From positions 62,001 through 126,000 of the forward strand of contig JAGTXO010000036.1 in the NCBI GenBank assembly GCA_019448385.1: a stretch of DNA of 64,000 nt, given 5' to 3'. The stretch comes from Diacronema lutheri. Lineage: Eukaryota; Haptophyta; Pavlovophyceae; Pavlovales; Pavlovaceae. The translations under genes and the position numbers were made by a program. The notes below the pieces were generated by a model, which was given only the letters and a program-made list of their open reading frames with translations, did no database searches and was not told where the DNA came from. Each line of letters begins with the position of its first letter. Position 1 is the first letter of the stretch. Shown here piece by piece: positions 60,738-64,000 of this stretch.

Positions 60738-63700
60738 TCAATGCCGCGCGGCCGCCGGCCGGCCACCCGCCCGCGCGTGCGAGAGCGCGCGCAACAGCTC
60801 GCCGACGGCGGCCGCGCGCCGCGCCGCCGGCGTCGGCGGCTCGTCGGCCGGCGACGCGGGCGCCGCGGCCGGGCGCGGGCTCACCGGGCGCGTGGGCGGG
60901 CTGGATGGCGCTCGCGCCGCGCGATCGACGGCCTCGCCCGAGCGTCGTGGCCGCGCGCCCTCGCCCGCCGCCGCGCGCGCCCAGCCGAGCAGCGCGCCGC
61001 GCGCGCGCCGCTCGGCGGCGCGCGCGAGCGTCGTCGCGATGAGCCGTGCTGCGCACAGCTGGCGCGTCGCCACGAGCTCGCGCGCAGCGGCCGCGCGCGC
61101 GTCGCGCGCCTCGGCCGCGCTCGTGGCGCTCAGCCGCGCAGCTGCGCGCAGCTTGCCCTCCTCCGCGCGGCTGATCGCGAGCGCTGCCTCGGCCGCCGCC
61201 GCGCGCGCTGCGTCCGCCGCGCCGCGCGCCACTTCCGCGTCGCTCGCGCGCGCGCGCGGGCGCCTCGTGTCCGCGCCGAGCGCGGCCGGCGGCGCGCGAT
61301 GCGGCTGCGCGGGCGGCAGCAGCGGCGGTGGCGGCGGTGGCGGTGGCGGCGGCGGCAGCGCCCGGCTCGCGTGCGCGGCGCGCAGCGCGGCGGCCAGCTG
61401 GCGTGCGTCGCTCGCCAGCCTGCGCCGCTCGGCCGTCGCCCATGCCGCCCAGCCCAGCTGCGCGCTCGCAAGCTCCTCCTCGGCCGCGGCCGCGCCCCTG
61501 TCGACCCACTCGCCGATCGCGGCAGCGCTCGAGCCGAGCCGCCCGCCGCAGCCCACGGCGTCGGCCGCGTGCGTGCCCGGCGCGCGCGCGAGCAGCTCGG
61601 CGCGAGCTGCGAGCGCGGCGGCCTCCGCCTTGCGCAGCCGCGCCGCGAGAACGTCCGCGCGCGCCTTGGCCGCCGCGCCCGCGCGCGCGAGCGCGCGTGC
61701 GGCCTGCGTGCCGCCGAGCGCCTCGCGCCACGCGGCCGAGTCCTCCTGCGCGCCCCGCGCGACGGCGCGCGCGTCGGCGGCGTCGGCTTCGGCCACGCCA
61801 ATCGCCGCCTCGAGCGCGGCGCCGCGCGCGCGCAGCGCGCTGACCGCCTCGCGCGCGCCGCGCTCGGCGGCTTCCGCGGCCGCCGCGCGCCACCGGTGCA
61901 GCGCCGCCGCGCCCGCAAGCCGCGCGGCGCGCGCGTGCGCGCCCATCGCGAGCGCGCGCACGGTGACGAAAGCGCGGCGCGCGCGCGCGGCGCGCTCGGC
62001 GCGCACGCTCGCGAGCGCCGCGGCGGCGGCCGCGCACGGCGCGGTGGACGGCTCCTCGGCCGGCGGCGGCGGCGGCGTGGCGCGCGTCGCGCGCGCGTCG
62101 CGCGGTGCGCCGGCCGCGGCCGCCGGCCGCCTGGCGCGCGTGCCCGACGCGGGTGCCGACGCGAGGAGCATGAGTGCACCGCCTTCCGCCTCGGCCGCGT
62201 CCGCTGCGCGCATCGCGCCGAGCGCCCACCGCTGGAACGCCGCGCGCGCGCGCGCGCCGTACGCAGCGGCGAGCGCCGCCGCCACCGCGCCGCGCAAGCG
62301 CGCGCGCGCGCACGCCGCGCCGCGCGCGGCGAGCGCGTGCATCCTGCGCGCCAGTTCGGCCTCCGCCTCGCGTGCCGCGCGAAGCTCGAGGATCAGCGCA
62401 GCCGCGCGCGCCTCCCCTTCCTCCGCGCGGCGCACCAGCTGCGCGGCGGTGGCCTCGAGCGCGTCCGCGCGCGCGGCTTGCGCGCGCGCGCGCGTCGCCC
62501 ATGCGCGCGCCGCGCGCTCAGAACGCTCTGCGCACGCGTCGGGTGCGTCGCCGTCCTCGTCCTCCTCGGCGACGGCCGTCGCGTCCGCCTCGCCTCCGCC
62601 GCCGCCGCCGCGTGCCTGCGCGCGGCGGGGCGACGCGACGCCGCCGCCGCCGCTCGGCCCGCCGTCGGGCTCGCCGCACCGCTCCGCGCAGGGCGACGGC
62701 GATGGGAGCGGCGGCGGTGGTGGCGGCAGCGAGAAGGCGCCAAGCCGCGGCGCGCGCGTGCCGTGCGGCTGCTGCTGCGGCTGCGGTGGCGCCTTGGCCG
62801 TGCGCGCGTCCACCGCGTCCGCGAAATGCGCGCCTTGCGCCGCGGTCGCGTCCTTCAGCGGCGACGCACCCTCGCGCGCACGTGCCGCTCGACCCGCCTC
62901 CGCGCGGTCCGCGCCGCGATCCGGGCCATCCGCCGTGCGATCCGGGCCATCCGCCGTGCGATCCGGACCATCCGCCGTGCGATCCGGACCATCCGCCGTG
63001 CGAGTGCGCGCGCTCTCGCGCGGCTGCGGCTCCGCGCGCCCGTCCGCGCCCACGGCAGCGGCGCCCGCGCACGCGCCCGCACCGCGCGGCGGCGTGCCTT
63101 CGTCCCCGTGCGCGCCACGCTCGCGCTCCATCGGCGCTGCGAGCGCGAGCGCGCCCGCGACCTCGCCGCCGTGGTCGGCGCGCGGCTCCGCGGCGTCCGC
63201 CACGCCGAATCCGTCGGCGCCGACGGCGACGTGGCGCACCGCGCCGCGCGCCGCGCCGCGCTCGCGCACCGCGCGCTCGACGTGCAGCGTCTCGTCGAGG
63301 AAGGCGCGCTCGCGCTGCGCAGCCGCGAGGTCGAGACGCGCCGCCGCGCGCGCCTCGGCGAGCGCGCGCTCCGCGTGCGCGCATTTGTCGCGCGCGTTGG
63401 CCGCGTCCAATTCGGCGCGCGCCCTGCCCTCCTCCGCCACCTCCGCACGCCGCCTCGCACGCTCGACCGCCTCCGCCGCGCCGCCCAGCCGCGCGGCCGC
63501 GTCTCGCACGAGAGCCTCGACCGCGCCATCTGCGAGCGCGCGCCGAGCGTCCGCGCGGGCGCTGGGCGCGCGCCCGCCCTCGCTGGGCGCGCCACTCAGC
63601 CCGGCGCTGCGTGGGGGCGGCGATGGCGGCTGCAGCGCGCCGCCTCGCGCGTGGTCGTCGCCATCGTGCTCGCCGAGCTGGGCGGGCTCGACCGTCTCCG

Positions 63701-64000
63701 CCCCCGACCTGAGCGCCTCGAGCGGCGGGCGCTGCTGCGCCTGCGCCTGCTGCGCCTGCTGCCTTTGTTGGTGCCGCCTCTGCTTCTCCGCCTCCGTCGC
63801 CGCCGCCGCCTCTGCCACCGCCGCCTTCGCCTTCGCCTCCACCACCATCGCTATCTCCACCACCGCCGCCTCCGTCTCCCGCCGCTCCTGCCCCTCGACG
63901 CGCACAACATCGCACGCGAGCTCGGCGACGGCGACAGCCGCGCCGTCCACCGCGCTCGCCAGCGCGCCCGCGATCAGCGCGCGCGCGCCGTTGGCGTTCG
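60738..64000 (-). CDS. Long Ala/Arg/Glu-rich coiled-coil protein (5' end outside window)
   Basis: The frame is open from the stop at 60738 to the right edge, at least 1087 codons; the GTG at 63950 is merely the first non-ATG candidate and the frame stays open beyond it. Large parts are predicted helix and coiled coil (EGQERRETEAAVVEIAMVVE, RRHQQRQQAQQAQAQQ, REAEAELARRMHALAARG). Tryptophan-containing helices recur (ARAAFQRWALGAMRAADAAE, AGAAALHRWRAAAAEAAE, ARGALLGWARAAAGE), somewhat like Sfi1-type centrin-binding repeats. Four TADGPDR repeats lie around 62925-63000 and Pro-rich linkers separate the helical blocks. I cannot name the family; a centrosomal, basal-body or other structural role is speculation from composition. 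Confidence 0.62.
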   Translation of the reverse strand, partial: NANGARALIAGALASAVDGAAVAVAELACDVVRVEGQERRETEAAVVEIAMVVEAKAKAAVAEAAAATEAEKQRRHQQRQQAQQAQAQQRPPLEALRSGAETVEPAQLGEHDGDDHARGGALQPPSPPPRSAGLSGAPSEGGRAPSARADARRALADGAVEALVRDAAARLGGAAEAVERARRRAEVAEEGRARAELDAANARDKCAHAERALAEARAAARLDLAAAQRERAFLDETLHVERAVRERGAARGAVRHVAVGADGFGVADAAEPRADHGGEVAGALALAAPMERERGAHGDEGTPPRGAGACAGAAAVGADGRAEPQPRESARTRTADGPDRTADGPDRTADGPDRTADGPDRGADRAEAGRAARAREGASPLKDATAAQGAHFADAVDARTAKAPPQPQQQPHGTRAPRLGAFSLPPPPPPLPSPSPCAERCGEPDGGPSGGGGVASPRRAQARGGGGGGEADATAVAEEDEDGDAPDACAERSERAARAWATRARAQAARADALEATAAQLVRRAEEGEARAAALILELRAAREAEAELARRMHALAARGAACARARLRGAVAAALAAAYGARARAAFQRWALGAMRAADAAEAEGGALMLLASAPASGTRARRPAAAAGAPRDARATRATPPPPPAEEPSTAPCAAAAAALASVRAERAARARRAFVTVRALAMGAHARAARLAGAAALHRWRAAAAEAAERGAREAVSALRARGAALEAAIGVAEADAADARAVARGAQEDSAAWREALGGTQAARALARAGAAAKARADVLAARLRKAEAAALAARAELLARAPGTHAADAVGCGGRLGSSAAAIGEWVDRGAAAAEEELASAQLGWAAWATAERRRLASDARQLAAALRAAHASRALPPPPPPPPPPPLLPPAQPHRAPPAALGADTRRPRARASDAEVARGAADAARAAAAEAALAISRAEEGKLRAAARLSATSAAEARDARAAAARELVATRQLCAARLIATTLARAAERRARGALLGWARAAAGEGARPRRSGEAVDRAARAPSSPPTRPVSPRPAAAPASPADEPPTPAARRAAAVGELLRALSHARAGGRPAAARH

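Noticed and set aside
62174-63712. 512-aa plus-strand open frame
   Set aside because: Almost only Arg, Pro and Ala with no motif; it is the complement of the coiled-coil gene in a very GC-rich region where stops are rare.
1-64000. tRNA, rRNA, riboswitch, retroelement or virus-like sequences
   Set aside because: None was recognised by eye; small structured RNAs could be missed without a covariance-model search.

Overview
The window is very GC-rich nuclear DNA from a eukaryotic microalga. It has dense genes on both strands, short GC-rich spliceosomal introns (79-369 bp, most starting GTGCG and ending GCAG), and typical eukaryotic products: AP-2 alpha adaptin, Rab GDI, PHD and CXC chromatin proteins, and J-domain, LRR and ankyrin proteins. 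A transporter precursor with a signal peptide followed by an AF motif, and a cyclophilin with a lumen-type twin-arginine leader, suggest a red-lineage secondary plastid. My best guess is a haptophyte, perhaps a pavlovophyte; this is inferred from style, not from a marker gene.

Region 1 (1-10430) is a tandem array of three copies, all on the minus strand, of a long intronless gene. The intact copy encodes 1193 aa: a nucleoside-hydrolase-like domain, a variable linker, six membrane segments and a C-terminal TIR-like domain that keeps the WCxxE glutamate. Copy 1 runs off the left edge, copy 2 is frameshifted and copy 3 is intact. A relative with membrane segments plus the same C-terminal domain, but no hydrolase, lies at 51137-53203.

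Region 2 (10918-15017) holds two small divergent genes, one unknown and one HAD-like. Next is a 2742-bp foldback DNA transposon with 438-bp, almost identical inverted arms, a TA target duplication and the N-terminal HTH part of a Tc1/mariner-type transposase. It inserted 10 bp before the ATG of the next gene.

Region 3 (15030-33606) carries a four-exon LRR protein, a plastid-type molybdate-anion transporter homologue (MFSD5-like), a secreted sulfatase, an SLC18-like MFS carrier, a single-span Cys-rich protein, a lumenal cyclophilin and a nine-exon AP-2 alpha gene with two GC-AG introns.

Region 4 (33923-45585) carries a tesmin/LIN54-type CXC factor, then 47 bp later a PHD-HMG-PHD-phytanoyl-dioxygenase-like fusion, a multi-span Cys-rich membrane protein and a COG0523/ZNG1 metallochaperone GTPase with a His-rich linker.

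Region 5 (45678-64000) carries a kinase-fold protein lacking the DFG aspartate, a Rab GDI with an unusual signal-like N-terminus, the second TIR-like membrane protein, a monomodular adenylation-PCP-ankyrin enzyme whose start codon overlaps that of a divergent J-domain/LRR gene, and a coiled-coil protein cut by the right edge. Apart from the array, I see no pathway linking neighbouring genes; vesicle traffic, chromatin and plastid functions are interspersed as in an ordinary gene-dense chromosome. No tRNA, rRNA, CRISPR array or retroelement was seen. Exon boundaries were set by hand from GT/GC-AG signals, frame and family similarity.
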